From Pedobacter sp. Leaf194 (GTDB taxonomy: Bacteria; Bacteroidota; Bacteroidia; Sphingobacteriales; Sphingobacteriaceae): a stretch of 64,000 bases of DNA. The stretch is taken from positions 803,971 to 867,970 of the forward strand of contig NZ_LMPU01000001.1 in the NCBI RefSeq assembly GCF_001423945.1. Reading direction: 5' to 3'. This document shows, one piece after another, positions 35,069 to 43,718 of this stretch. Positions within the stretch are counted from its first letter, which is position 1, and every line of letters starts with the position of its first letter. The translations under genes were made by a program, and so were the position numbers. Under the pieces are notes generated by a model. It was not told the origin of the DNA and ran no database searches. It saw only the letters and a list, made by a program, of their open reading frames with translations.

Positions 35069-36429
35069 TATTTAGTCTCCGCTTTTTTCTTAGTCCAGAT
35101 TTTCAATTGGTCGCAATCCTGAAATTCATCATCAATTTTTATGAATGTGCTTTCACGGCGTTTCTCAAACCACTCGCTCAATGTACGATTTGTTTTGTCA
35201 TCCTGAGCAGCAGCTTTAATTTTTGGGTAATCCTGAGCTAAATTAGCTTTGTGAGGCGGGATTTTCGATTTCAAATATAAAATACGGTAACCTTGCTTGC
35301 CATCTGCTGCAGTAAATAATGTTGGTTTCGAAATCCCACCAGTTTTCATCGTATCGATTACAAGGAACACTGCAGGATCTAATTTTTCTACCGGAATAAA
35401 AGTACTTCTGGCTTGAACATTTTCTGCGTTAAGCATCATACCGCCATTATATTTTGTTTCCTTGTTATCCGAATATAGGTTTGCAGCAGCAGCGAAACTT
35501 ATTTTTTTAGCCATAATATTATTGTAAATACTATCTGCATGAAGCTTGGTACGGTCTAAGCTGCTTTGGGTGCTCTTAGGCATAATCAAAATGTGCCTCG
35601 CATGAACGGATTCGCCACGACGCTCAATTACCTGTAAAATATGGTAGCCAAATTCGGTTTCGAATACAGGCGACATTTCCCCGGCTTTAAGTTTAAAAGC
35701 CCAGGCGGTAAACTCTTTTGCCATCTGGCTTCTATCAAAAAAACCTAAATCACCACCGTCGCTCACCGAACCAGGGTCTTCCGAGTAAGCCTTCGCCAAA
35801 GCACCAAAATCTTCACCGCCTTTAATTCTTAAGCGCAAAGCTTCAATTTTATCATGAAACTTTTCTTTCTCGGCTTTGGTAAGTTGCGGGTTTAAAATCA
35901 CTTCGCCAATTTCAACTTCAGTGCCGAATTCAGGAATGCTATCTCCAAGCGTTTTGAAATATTTTTCTACCTCAAGAGGGGTAACATTAATATCTGCAGT
36001 TATTTTAGATTGCATCTTTTGTGCAATAAGTTCATCCTTTATTGATGGCCTCATTTCATCTTTATACTGCAGGATAGATTTATTCAAAAATTGTTCTAAA
36101 CGTTCTTGTCCGCCTGCACGTTGCATGCTATAACGCATACGTCTGTTCACCTCATCATCAACCTGGGCGTCATCAACCATAACCGAATCGATTTCGGCTT
36201 GTTGCTTAAGCAATTTTTGGGTTAACGTTTGCTGCAATAACATGCATTTAATGTTTGGATCGGCAGGGCGGCCCTGATACAGATATTGTGTGTATTGTTG
36301 ATTTAAATCGGATAGTAAAATGATATTATTACCTACCACAGCAGCAACTTTGTCGATGTTATTCTTTTGGGCATAGCTGTTTAAAAACAAGCTAATTAAA
36401 GCAGTTACTACTAAAAAAACTTTCTTCAT
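35068..36429 (-). CDS. SurA-like periplasmic peptidylprolyl isomerase/chaperone
   Basis: This 453-residue exported foldase (signal to about 20, NSYAQ) helps outer membrane proteins fold. A SurA N-terminal helical domain (about 25-160) is followed by two parvulin-type domains. The first has TEVEIGEVILNPQLTKAEKE, AKAYSEDPGSVSDGGDLGFF and FETEFGYHILQVIERRG. The second starts with VHARHILIMPKS and contains YSDNKETKYNGGM. A C-terminal strand region closes the protein. ATG 36429 was chosen because the signal peptide starts there (MKKVFLVVTALI); an upstream TTG is in frame. It sits between its shortened relative and moxR. Confidence 0.9.
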   Translation of the reverse strand: MKKVFLVVTALISLFLNSYAQKNNIDKVAAVVGNNIILLSDLNQQYTQYLYQGRPADPNIKCMLLQQTLTQKLLKQQAEIDSVMVDDAQVDDEVNRRMRYSMQRAGGQERLEQFLNKSILQYKDEMRPSIKDELIAQKMQSKITADINVTPLEVEKYFKTLGDSIPEFGTEVEIGEVILNPQLTKAEKEKFHDKIEALRLRIKGGEDFGALAKAYSEDPGSVSDGGDLGFFDRSQMAKEFTAWAFKLKAGEMSPVFETEFGYHILQVIERRGESVHARHILIMPKSTQSSLDRTKLHADSIYNNIMAKKISFAAAANLYSDNKETKYNGGMMLNAENVQARSTFIPVEKLDPAVFLVIDTMKTGGISKPTLFTAADGKQGYRILYLKSKIPPHKANLAQDYPKIKAAAQDDKTNRTLSEWFEKRRESTFIKIDDEFQDCDQLKIWTKKKAETK

Positions 36430-36490
36430 TCTATTATTTATATTTTGCAAATTTAATACTAATGGATTAATTAATTAAGCCCGGTCTAAG

Positions 36491-37117
36491 TTATAGTTTA
36501 GCTAACTTTCTCAACTCGTTCTCATTAACTTTAACGGAATATTTATTTTTAAGCTTGTTAAGCCAGTTCTCTTCCAGCTTTTGTTGGTAATCGGCAATTA
36601 CATCACCCCTTACATCGTTTAATGATTTATTATAATTCTGTTTATTCTTATTATAAAACTCTTCAATTCCCTGCTCGTCTTCCTGCGCTTTGTTCCAAAT
36701 TTTTTGTTCTGATACATTGAACATTAAAACACCTTCTTTGTACTCATTCAGAAGGTAATCGTGGTCCTTACCCGAATTGGTGACTTTTTTGTGCATTTCG
36801 AGCGCAGTTTCGTAAGTTTTAACCTCTTCCTGGTAAGTAGCATTCTTATCTAAACCCATTTCCTTTGCATCTAAAACCTTCAATTTAAAATTGATGTAAA
36901 GATTCAGGTAGCTTAGCAAGTCGTTATAATTTGCAGATGCATTCCCGTTATGGCTCTTTTTATAAGCCCACATAAACTCCTTGCTGCTAACAGGTTTACT
37001 GTTAATTACGGCTACGTTTTGTGCGAACGATGAACTCCATAACAAACTGAAAACAAACAAGCAAGATGCCTTTCTCACACAAAAGTCTCTATAAATTTTA
37101 AAGGATAAAAGTAACAA
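36491..37117 (-). CDS. SurA-type protein without parvulin domain
   Basis: This 208-residue exported protein (signal to about 32, SSFAQ) begins with a SurA-like region: VAVINSKPVSSKEFMWAYKK and LNLYINFKLKVLDAKEMGL. It continues with LLNEYKEGVLMFNVSEQKIW and ends with VRGDVIADYQQKLEENWLNKLKNKY. In long Bacteroidota PpiC-type foldases these pieces flank one or two parvulin domains, which are missing here. It therefore looks like a chaperone-only version. It lies 61 bases upstream of the full SurA-like gene, same strand. The frame is intact, so it is not an obvious pseudogene. Confidence 0.75.
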   Translation of the reverse strand: MLLLSFKIYRDFCVRKASCLFVFSLLWSSSFAQNVAVINSKPVSSKEFMWAYKKSHNGNASANYNDLLSYLNLYINFKLKVLDAKEMGLDKNATYQEEVKTYETALEMHKKVTNSGKDHDYLLNEYKEGVLMFNVSEQKIWNKAQEDEQGIEEFYNKNKQNYNKSLNDVRGDVIADYQQKLEENWLNKLKNKYSVKVNENELRKLAKL

Positions 37118-37182
37118 TAAGCGGGGCTATTATAAGATATTTAACTAATTTTAACAGAAATTATTATACCGCAAAAATACGA

Positions 37183-37836
37183 ATGGAAAGTCAGGTTACC
37201 AACAATGCAAATGCTTTACGATTATTTTTTACTGAAGATGTTTTTTTGGTTGAAGATAAATCCGTAAATATTGCCTCTGTTGCTCCTGCAGGTACTATTC
37301 TGCCTGGTTTAAGTGATGAGGCTGTGGAGGTCAAAACTGTACTTTCAACTGATAAAGTTGAAGAAGTTGTGCATGAAAATGCTTCGCCGAAGTTAGAAAA
37401 CAGCATTAAAGAGGCAGAAATGCACGCGATTACGAATGAACCGGTGCTGCCGAAAACCTTTAGATTTTTAGGTGGAAATAAAAAGGCAGTATTGATTTTA
37501 GTAAATGATACCGCCAACGATGTAAGTACCGAACAAGGTCGTGAACTGTTGCGTAAAATAGTTAAGGCAATTGATTTGGCTACGCCTGATTTCGCTTTAC
37601 TTAACTATGCAAATTATCAGAATGTCGATTTCGTTGAATTACACCAGTTTTTTAAACCTGCTGTAATGCTGGCCTTTGGGGTAGGGGCAGAACATCTTAA
37701 ACTAAACCTCAGCTGGACTGGCGAACTCATTTTTCACGAAACAACAAAAATGATTTTCGCCCCAAATCTTCATGCTCTGGATGGTGACTTATCTGCAAAA
37801 AAATCGCTGTGGGGAAATCTCCAAAAGCTTAAATAA
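37183..37836 (+). CDS. Hypothetical protein, unknown family
   Basis: The protein has 217 residues with no signal peptide or membrane segment. The first part is short on motifs: ALRLFFTEDVFLVED, then an acidic, low-complexity linker at about 35-85. From about 90 a compact alpha/beta domain appears: FRFLGGNKKAVLILVNDTA, GRELLRKIVKAIDLATPDFALLNYA, and AVMLAFGVGAEHLKLNL. It precedes rdgB by 27 bases and is probably co-transcribed. I do not recognise it. The fold could be Rossmann-like, but that is only an impression. Confidence 0.65.
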   Translation: MESQVTNNANALRLFFTEDVFLVEDKSVNIASVAPAGTILPGLSDEAVEVKTVLSTDKVEEVVHENASPKLENSIKEAEMHAITNEPVLPKTFRFLGGNKKAVLILVNDTANDVSTEQGRELLRKIVKAIDLATPDFALLNYANYQNVDFVELHQFFKPAVMLAFGVGAEHLKLNLSWTGELIFHETTKMIFAPNLHALDGDLSAKKSLWGNLQKLK

Positions 37837-37863
37837 GTTCTTCAAATTAGAAACATATTTTCG

Positions 37864-38448
37864 ATGAAACAACTCGTTTTCGCAACAAATAATCAGCATA
37901 AAACTGAAGAAATACGGATGGCTCTCGAGGGGCTGTACGAGGTTTTAAACCTTGAAGACATCGGCTGCTTTGTCGACATTCCTGAAACTGCCGCTACTTT
38001 TGAGGGCAATGCAACTTTGAAAAGCAGCTATGTTGCGGAGCATTTCAGGCTCGATTGTTTTGCCGATGATAGCGGACTTGAAATTGAAGCATTAAATAAT
38101 GAGCCTGGCGTTTATTCGGCAAGGTATTCTTGTAGCCGCGATAGCCAGGAAAATATTAATCTTGTTTTGCAGAAGATGAATGGTGTCGAAAACAGAAAAG
38201 CGAGGTTTAAAACTGTTATTTCTTTGATGCAAAACGGCCAGAACCATTTGTTCGAAGGTGTTATAACAGGCAGCATAAGAACGGAACTTTCAGGCGCTAA
38301 AGGTTTTGGTTACGACCCGATTTTTCAGCCAGACGGCTACAATATTACTTTCGCGGAGATGGAAATGAGTGAGAAAAATAAAATAAGCCACCGGGCTTTG
38401 GCACTTCAAAAAATGATTGCTTTTCTGAGAAACGAAGCTACTGCTTAA
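37864..38448 (+). CDS. rdgB: RdgB/HAM1-family non-canonical purine NTP pyrophosphatase
   Basis: This 194-residue cytoplasmic house-cleaning enzyme hydrolyses ITP, dITP and XTP to the monophosphates. Motifs are the N-terminal FATNNQHKTEEIR, FADDSGLEIEAL with the catalytic Asp, GVYSARYS, GFGYDPIF and the late KNKISHRALAL. The length is typical. Its last 11 bases overlap the end of the convergent OstA-like gene. Confidence 0.95.
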   Translation: MKQLVFATNNQHKTEEIRMALEGLYEVLNLEDIGCFVDIPETAATFEGNATLKSSYVAEHFRLDCFADDSGLEIEALNNEPGVYSARYSCSRDSQENINLVLQKMNGVENRKARFKTVISLMQNGQNHLFEGVITGSIRTELSGAKGFGYDPIFQPDGYNITFAEMEMSEKNKISHRALALQKMIAFLRNEATA

Positions 38449-40654
38449 CGGCGCTTCTCGGCGCAACTTTAACCGAATCCTTTTTTGGTAAAATCGGCTT
38501 AATTCCAAAATTTATTAACGAATCAGTTTTCGATACGGCTTTTGTTGCTGCAGGTTTTGTCGTTGCAGGTTTTATTGTTGCGGGTGCTTTGCCTGCAACC
38601 GATTTCGTTGCCGTGTTTTTTGCCGGCGTTTTTGGTGTCGCTTTCTTTATGCCTAACGAACCTATCGCTTCCTTTTTAGATTTTGGTCTCTCTTTAGGTT
38701 TCCAGGAAAATCCTTTCAGTACATTATCTTTCGGAACTTTATTTTCAGGGTTTAGCGCACCTTCAATGCTATTTATATAAACAATTTCGTCGATATCGTT
38801 ATTTTTAAATCTGAATTTTATCCGGCTGCTTAAGGTTTGGTTCATTTCTTTGTAAACCTTCGTGCTGTCATCCTGCGTATAATAAATACTCTCTGCATTG
38901 CCATCAACATACAGGGTTTTGAGTTTTCCCTCTTCGAAAAAGCCGGTCATGTAACGGCCTTTAATCTGGTTAAAGCGGAGTGAATCTGCCGGTGTATTTA
39001 CCAGGAATGCATTCTTAAAGGCTTGTAAATTGTTGAGTTTATTTTTCTTAAACTGAACATAAATCGTATCGCCAACAACCTGCGAGCCTTCCGACCAGAT
39101 AATTGGATTGCCGTAACAACGAAGCGTAGAATCAGCACTGGTATAAAACAGACTGTCGGTTTTTGCCTGAATATTGCTCTTAAAAATCCTAACGTTATGA
39201 TAAGCCCTGATTACCCTCGTCGTAACAGTGTCCGCCGGGTTAAAAACAGTATCAGCTTTAAGTTTTTTAGTCACCTTATTCAGGCTATCTTTTGCAGCTT
39301 TTGGTATGCTTTTTAGTAAACTATCCGGGTTTACCTTCGGAGTTTTTTTCACAACTTCATTCAAACTGCCTGCCTTTTTCTTCAGCGTGTCAACAACTTT
39401 CGAAGCATTTTTCAACACAGGATCAACTTTTAACTTCTCTTTAAGCGTAGTCGTATCAATCTTTGCCTTTACGCTATCGAGCACATTACCCGGAACTTCA
39501 GCGGGCTTTTTAGCAGCTAATTTATCGTCGCGTTTACCTTTTGGTTCTTTTCCGCTTTGCGTAGTTACTTTCTGGTTTTTACTTGTGGCAGGCACATTTT
39601 TTTCTTTACCAGAATTCTTCTCCGTTTTTGGTGTTTCTTCTTCGTCCTCCCCAACCTCATTATCCGCTTTTATGGAAATTTTAGGAATCAGTTTCAGTGT
39701 CTTTTGCAAAGCCATTTGGGTTTCCAGGGTATCTGCGCCGAGGCGAAGCGTGTCGGGGCGTTTTTTATTATTTACTGTAACAGAATCACCAGATATTAAA
39801 TCTACATAGGCCTTTTTGGTAACCAGAGTTCGCTGGTCTGCCTTGTAGTAGAAGCCTAAATCTCCGTACATTTTCGTGCCGTCTTTTTTATCCGTAAAAA
39901 CAATGTTCTTAACGGCTTTCCCGTAGCCAATTTTTCCGTAATAATATAAGCTATCGCCCCTTAGCGATTTTGTATCCTGTGTATAAAGGTTTTTTTTGCC
40001 GAAGTAGGCATCTTCACTCAATGTGTTGTAAGCGCCGTTTTCCGTGTATAAATTATCGTCTTTCCCTTTAATATTTGTAGGGCCGTAAAAATAAGTCCAC
40101 TTCGAATCAACGTTGTAACGCATCGTATCCGATTTGATAACGCTTTGCGGCGTAACCACCACAACGTTGTAGCGAAAATAGGCATCGCTGCTGTTATTAA
40201 AATAGTAACCGTTTTTACTGGTCAGCACAACATCCTGAGTTTCTATTTTGCCACCACTGGTGTAAGTTCCAATTTTTGCAACCATGTCATAATCCAGAAT
40301 GTTCGTGGTAAGCGTAGATTTTGGGTCTACCATTCTCACATTATTTGTTAAATGAGCATGTTTCTTATTTCCATCATATTGAAGCTGGTCAGAATAAATA
40401 TCGGTTGTTAACTGATGGATGTGAACGTTTTTATAAGCTTCGAAATAGTTACGCTCGGTGTAAAAAACTGCGCTATCGCAGGTTAGGGTTGCGTTGTCTT
40501 GCTGAAAAACCGGGTTGCGTAAATAACTTACTTTTGCTTTTGTATCACCGGTTATACGCGTAGAAGAAATAATTTTTATAATAGAACCTTTCTGCTGACC
40601 GAATAATAACACGGGGCAAATCAGTAAAAAAAGAAAGACAAATGTTTTTTGCAC
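38438..40654 (-). CDS. OstA/LptA-like outer membrane assembly protein
   Basis: The protein has 738 residues with a signal peptide (CPVLLFGQ), starting at a GTG (40654) because no ATG precedes the signal. Repeated beta-jellyroll strands of the OstA/LptA type are visible: RNPVFQQDNATLTCDSAVFY, YEAYKNVHIHQ-like and DIYSDQLQYDGNKKHAHLTNNVRM. They return after residue 480 (VIRAYHNVRIFKSNIQAKTDSLFY). Between about 325 and 470 lies a Lys/Glu/Pro-rich insert with low complexity, and the C-terminal 80 residues are rich in Lys, Ala, Thr and Pro. LptA-like proteins carry LPS across the periplasm. The family is clear, but whether this one does so is inferred. Confidence 0.82.
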   Translation of the reverse strand: MQKTFVFLFLLICPVLLFGQQKGSIIKIISSTRITGDTKAKVSYLRNPVFQQDNATLTCDSAVFYTERNYFEAYKNVHIHQLTTDIYSDQLQYDGNKKHAHLTNNVRMVDPKSTLTTNILDYDMVAKIGTYTSGGKIETQDVVLTSKNGYYFNNSSDAYFRYNVVVVTPQSVIKSDTMRYNVDSKWTYFYGPTNIKGKDDNLYTENGAYNTLSEDAYFGKKNLYTQDTKSLRGDSLYYYGKIGYGKAVKNIVFTDKKDGTKMYGDLGFYYKADQRTLVTKKAYVDLISGDSVTVNNKKRPDTLRLGADTLETQMALQKTLKLIPKISIKADNEVGEDEEETPKTEKNSGKEKNVPATSKNQKVTTQSGKEPKGKRDDKLAAKKPAEVPGNVLDSVKAKIDTTTLKEKLKVDPVLKNASKVVDTLKKKAGSLNEVVKKTPKVNPDSLLKSIPKAAKDSLNKVTKKLKADTVFNPADTVTTRVIRAYHNVRIFKSNIQAKTDSLFYTSADSTLRCYGNPIIWSEGSQVVGDTIYVQFKKNKLNNLQAFKNAFLVNTPADSLRFNQIKGRYMTGFFEEGKLKTLYVDGNAESIYYTQDDSTKVYKEMNQTLSSRIKFRFKNNDIDEIVYINSIEGALNPENKVPKDNVLKGFSWKPKERPKSKKEAIGSLGIKKATPKTPAKNTATKSVAGKAPATIKPATTKPAATKAVSKTDSLINFGIKPILPKKDSVKVAPRSAVKQ

Positions 40655-40683
40655 TTTACAAAGTTAGTTTTTTGTTCCGAACG

Positions 40684-40713
40684 TTGGAAACCGGTTAAAA
40701 TTAAATATTTTTG
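40684..40713 (+). promoter_or_regulatory. tilS promoter, apparently leaderless
   Basis: TTG at 40684-40686, a 19-base spacer and TATTTTTG (40706-40713, exact TAnnTTTG). The ATG at 40718 follows after four bases. Confidence 0.55.
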
Positions 40714-40717
40714 GTGG

Positions 40718-42046
40718 ATGTTACCTTTGTCAGATTTTCAGAAATATATTGCGGAGCAAGCGCTGTTTAAAAAAGGTAGCAGAATTCTTTTAGCTGTTAG
40801 CGGAGGGAAAGATTCGATATTAATGTTGCATCTTTTTAAAGCATATGAAATTGATATTGGTGTGGCACACTGTAATTTTAATTTACGTGCAGATGAAGCG
40901 CAACGCGATGAGCATTTTGTTAAAACGCTTACACAATCCTTAAATCTGCCATTCTATGTAACGCATTTTGACACAAAAAAATATGCTGCCGAAAATAAAA
41001 TTTCCACACAAATGGCAGCTAGAGCTTTACGATACAATTGGTTTGAAGAAATAAGGCAGCAAAACGGTTATGATTTTATCGCCCTGGCGCAACACCAGAA
41101 CGATTCCATTGAAACGGTTTTACTTAATTTAGTAAGGGGAACCGGAATTAGCGGAATGCATGGCATTTTGCCGAAACGCGACAAACTCATACGGCCGCTT
41201 CTTTTTTTAAACCGTGAAGAAATTAATCAAATTGTAGCTAACAATAATATCGATTTTGTTGAGGATAGCTCTAACCTGAGCGCTAATTACACCAGAAATA
41301 AATTACGCCTGGAAGTAATTCCACACTTAAAGGCTATTAACCCCAATTTGGAGCGCACATTTGAGCAGAACGTTGAACGCTTTGCCGAGATTGAGATTTT
41401 TCTGAAATCGCAGGTCGAAAAGATTGCTGCTGAGTTAATTTCCACAAAACCCGATGGTGTCTATATATCTTTAAATCAAATTAAACTTTTAGAACCGCAA
41501 AAGCTCTTGCTTTTTGAATTGTTGAAACCCTATAATTTTATCGAAAGTGTGATTGAAGAAATCATAAATGCTGTAGATAAACAAAGTGGAATTAAATTTT
41601 ACAGCAGCAGCCATCAGGCCACAATTGATAGAGAAAACTTAATTGTTAGTAAAATTGAATCAGGTTTGCAGCGGCACAAAGTAATCCATCCGAAGGATTT
41701 AACTTTTAAATTTGCCAACTATAACTTCTGCTTTAGTTTTTCTAATGATTTAAAGTTCGAAGCAAATACCAGTAAAATTTTTGTTGATGAAGCTGCTTTG
41801 CAGTTTCCGCTGATTATGAGAAACTGGGAACATGGCGATAAATTTATCCCGCTGGGCATGAAAGGATTTAAAAAAATAAGCGATTTCTTTATTGATGAGA
41901 AGGTGCCCTTGCATTTAAAATCAAATATCCCGATTTTGGTTAATGGAAACGGGGAAATTATCTGGATTGCCGGAATGAGACAGGATAACCGCTACAAATT
42001 AACCCAGGCAACCAAAAAAGTTGTTATATTCGAGCTCGAAAATTAA
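40718..42046 (+). CDS. tilS: tRNA(Ile)-lysidine synthase
   Basis: This 442-residue enzyme converts C34 of the CAU-anticodon tRNA-Ile to lysidine with ATP. The PP-loop SGGKDS is at residues 28-33. Typical follow-up motifs are VAHCNFNLR, AARALRYNWFEE, LAQHQNDSIETVLLNLVRGTG and SNLSANYTRNKLRLEVIP. The C-terminal TilS domain includes RNWEHGDKFIPLGMKGFKKISDFFID. I chose ATG 40718; in-frame upstream starts are non-ATG and overlap the divergent OstA-like gene. The next gene starts 4 bases after the stop. Confidence 0.95.
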   Translation: MLPLSDFQKYIAEQALFKKGSRILLAVSGGKDSILMLHLFKAYEIDIGVAHCNFNLRADEAQRDEHFVKTLTQSLNLPFYVTHFDTKKYAAENKISTQMAARALRYNWFEEIRQQNGYDFIALAQHQNDSIETVLLNLVRGTGISGMHGILPKRDKLIRPLLFLNREEINQIVANNNIDFVEDSSNLSANYTRNKLRLEVIPHLKAINPNLERTFEQNVERFAEIEIFLKSQVEKIAAELISTKPDGVYISLNQIKLLEPQKLLLFELLKPYNFIESVIEEIINAVDKQSGIKFYSSSHQATIDRENLIVSKIESGLQRHKVIHPKDLTFKFANYNFCFSFSNDLKFEANTSKIFVDEAALQFPLIMRNWEHGDKFIPLGMKGFKKISDFFIDEKVPLHLKSNIPILVNGNGEIIWIAGMRQDNRYKLTQATKKVVIFELEN

Positions 42047-42050
42047 CTAA

Positions 42051-42539
42051 GTGGAAAACAGATTCGCATACATCGAAAAACAGTATATCGGCCGTGATTA
42101 TGTTCGCATTTTCATTAGGCTTATTATGGCGGCATTCTGTTTTGCGGCCTATGTTTACGAACGCGACAGAGATAATACGCAGGATTTATTCCTGGTGGTT
42201 GGTTTTGGGATTATCGGCGTTTCCATGTTGTTACTTTTCTTAATTCAGTATAAAATCGTAGTAGATAAAGGGAGCATGATATTGGATGGCCTTTGGACGA
42301 CCAAGCGTGTTAAAATCGACTTAAATAGCATAACGGACGTTCGCAAGGCAACTTACAGCCGCTATTTTTTTAACAATCCTGTTTACAACTTACATACAAA
42401 AGGTACAATTCGTTTTTACTCTTCGGGTAAAGATGCTGTTGTTTTAACCGACCGGGATGGTCTTGAATATTTCATTGGTACCCAGCGACCAAATGAACTG
42501 CTTCTTGTTATAAAAGACGAGATGAAAAAACTTAAATAA
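42051..42539 (+). CDS. Small membrane protein with PH-like C-terminal domain
   Basis: The 162-residue protein starts at a GTG 4 bases after tilS. Two hydrophobic helices (about 18-36 and 48-66) are followed by a beta-rich region (IVVDKGSMILDGLWTTKRVKIDLNSI and TIRFYSSGKDAVVLTDRDGLEYFIGTQRP). That region resembles bacterial PH-like membrane-associated domains. It is probably co-transcribed with tilS. The function is unknown. Confidence 0.65.
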   Translation: MENRFAYIEKQYIGRDYVRIFIRLIMAAFCFAAYVYERDRDNTQDLFLVVGFGIIGVSMLLLFLIQYKIVVDKGSMILDGLWTTKRVKIDLNSITDVRKATYSRYFFNNPVYNLHTKGTIRFYSSGKDAVVLTDRDGLEYFIGTQRPNELLLVIKDEMKKLK

Positions 42540-42540
42540 T

Positions 42541-42562
42541 CTTCCCTGCGGGGAATTTTTTT
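42541..42562 (+). terminator. Terminator of the tilS operon
   Basis: TTCCC (42542-42546), loop TGCG, GGGAA (42551-42555), then a run of T. The stem is short but well placed, directly after the stop. Confidence 0.65.
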
Positions 42563-42676
42563 CTCGAAATTCAACAAAATTTTTCTGAGTCTTGCCTGAA
42601 AAGCCTGTTAAATGCTGTGCTATAGGCTTTTGCCATTCGGGCATGCATATTGGATTATGTTTCGAAACATTCCATT

Positions 42677-43141
42677 ATGAAAACCTTTGTCTTCATTTTT
42701 CTGATTAGCACATCAGCGATTCCTTTAATGGCTCAAACCTATAGCGCCAGGGTATCAAAAGATTCGCTCGGCGTACTCAACAATAGAATCGAAATTTTAA
42801 AAGCAACCATCAAAATTCTGGAGTTAAAAACCGAAGAATCTGCGGAGGAATCTACTGTGGAGAAACTGCGCCTGAAGTTGCTGGAGGCGAATGGCAATGC
42901 AACGGCATCTGCTGCGAAAACCAGCAGCCAAAGCGACCAAACGTCTTCGGGAAGTTCGTTCGATTTGAAAGCCATGGATAAGCTGGCAAAAAAGGCGAAA
43001 TCTGACGCTAATGATGCAGAAAAGGCCTTGGAACGATTCAATAAACAAATCGCTAAGGTAGAAGATATTCGTACGCAGATTCAGGGGGAGGAACGGAAAG
43101 TCGGCTATAAATCGCCTAAAGTCATTTTCTTCTATAAATAA
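42677..43141 (+). CDS. Exported coiled-coil protein, unknown family
   Basis: With ATG 42677 the protein has 154 residues with a signal peptide (IPLMAQ). Two helical, charged segments predicted as coiled coils follow (NNRIEILKATIKILELKTEES and AMDKLAKKAKSDANDAEKAL), separated by a Ser/Thr/Gln-rich linker. A longer reading from a TTG at 42650 would precede the signal. It is likely periplasmic; the function is unknown. Confidence 0.6.
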   Translation: MKTFVFIFLISTSAIPLMAQTYSARVSKDSLGVLNNRIEILKATIKILELKTEESAEESTVEKLRLKLLEANGNATASAAKTSSQSDQTSSGSSFDLKAMDKLAKKAKSDANDAEKALERFNKQIAKVEDIRTQIQGEERKVGYKSPKVIFFYK

Positions 43142-43215
43142 TTGTCGCTCAACATAACAATGTATCCGGGCAGCATTATCCATTCAGCCCTAAAATATTC
43201 CACGCTTAATTTATT

Positions 43216-43611
43216 ATGACTCAAAACCAAAAGCCAAAAGATTTTCCTTTTAAAGAAGAATGCTTAGAATTAGTTGAGTTTGCATTCGAAATTCACAAAC
43301 AATTGGGTAGCGGGTCGCCTGCTCTAGTATATCGCAATGCATTTGAATCGGTATTGCAGCATAATGGTTTACCTTACACAAGGGATAAAAAATACGCCGT
43401 AAATTATAATGGTATGGCACTCGACCATAAATTCCACGCTGACTTTTTAGTAAATGACGGCATTATTGTGGAAATTAAATCTTGCCCTTTTATGTTATCA
43501 TCAACTGATTTGGATGTATTTAATCAACTGATTTTATCAAAACCTGCAATCTGTTTAATTATCAATTTCAATGCAGAACTGCTCCAGTTTAAAAAAGTGA
43601 TATTAGTTTAA
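43216..43611 (+). CDS. GxxExxY-family protein (PD-(D/E)xK nuclease-like)
   Basis: The 131-residue protein matches the GxxExxY family: AFEIHKQLGSGSPALVY, then LDHKFHADFLVNDGIIVEIKS. The latter gives the Asp and E-x-K of a PD-(D/E)xK nuclease-like core. The naming motif reads G-S-P-A-L-V-Y, so its Glu is Ala here. The family is scattered in environmental genomes and its function is unproven. It stands alone with no mobile-element features nearby. Confidence 0.8.
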   Translation: MTQNQKPKDFPFKEECLELVEFAFEIHKQLGSGSPALVYRNAFESVLQHNGLPYTRDKKYAVNYNGMALDHKFHADFLVNDGIIVEIKSCPFMLSSTDLDVFNQLILSKPAICLIINFNAELLQFKKVILV

Positions 43612-43688
43612 AATAGCGGCCGCTTAGCAAAACAGTTGTCTGGGTTTTTATTGCAATTGCCTTACACATAAATTAGATATAATTGGGT

Positions 43689-43696
43689 TACATTTG
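43689..43696 (+). promoter_or_regulatory. Possible -7 element for bshA
   Basis: TACATTTG, an exact TAnnTTTG match, lies 22 bases before the bshA ATG at 43719. The -33 element is not clear. Confidence 0.45.
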
Positions 43697-43718
43697 CGGT
43701 AACAACAATACATATATA

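Noticed and set aside
39228-39809. 193-residue open frame on the plus strand inside the OstA-like gene
   Set aside because: It lies opposite a Lys/Thr/Ser-rich coding region of a well-supported gene and shows no motif; the frame is open because of composition.
40721-40730. TTACCTTTG inside the tilS start as a promoter
   Set aside because: It overlaps codons 2-4 of tilS; the match at 40706-40713 with a TTG at 19-base spacing is better placed.
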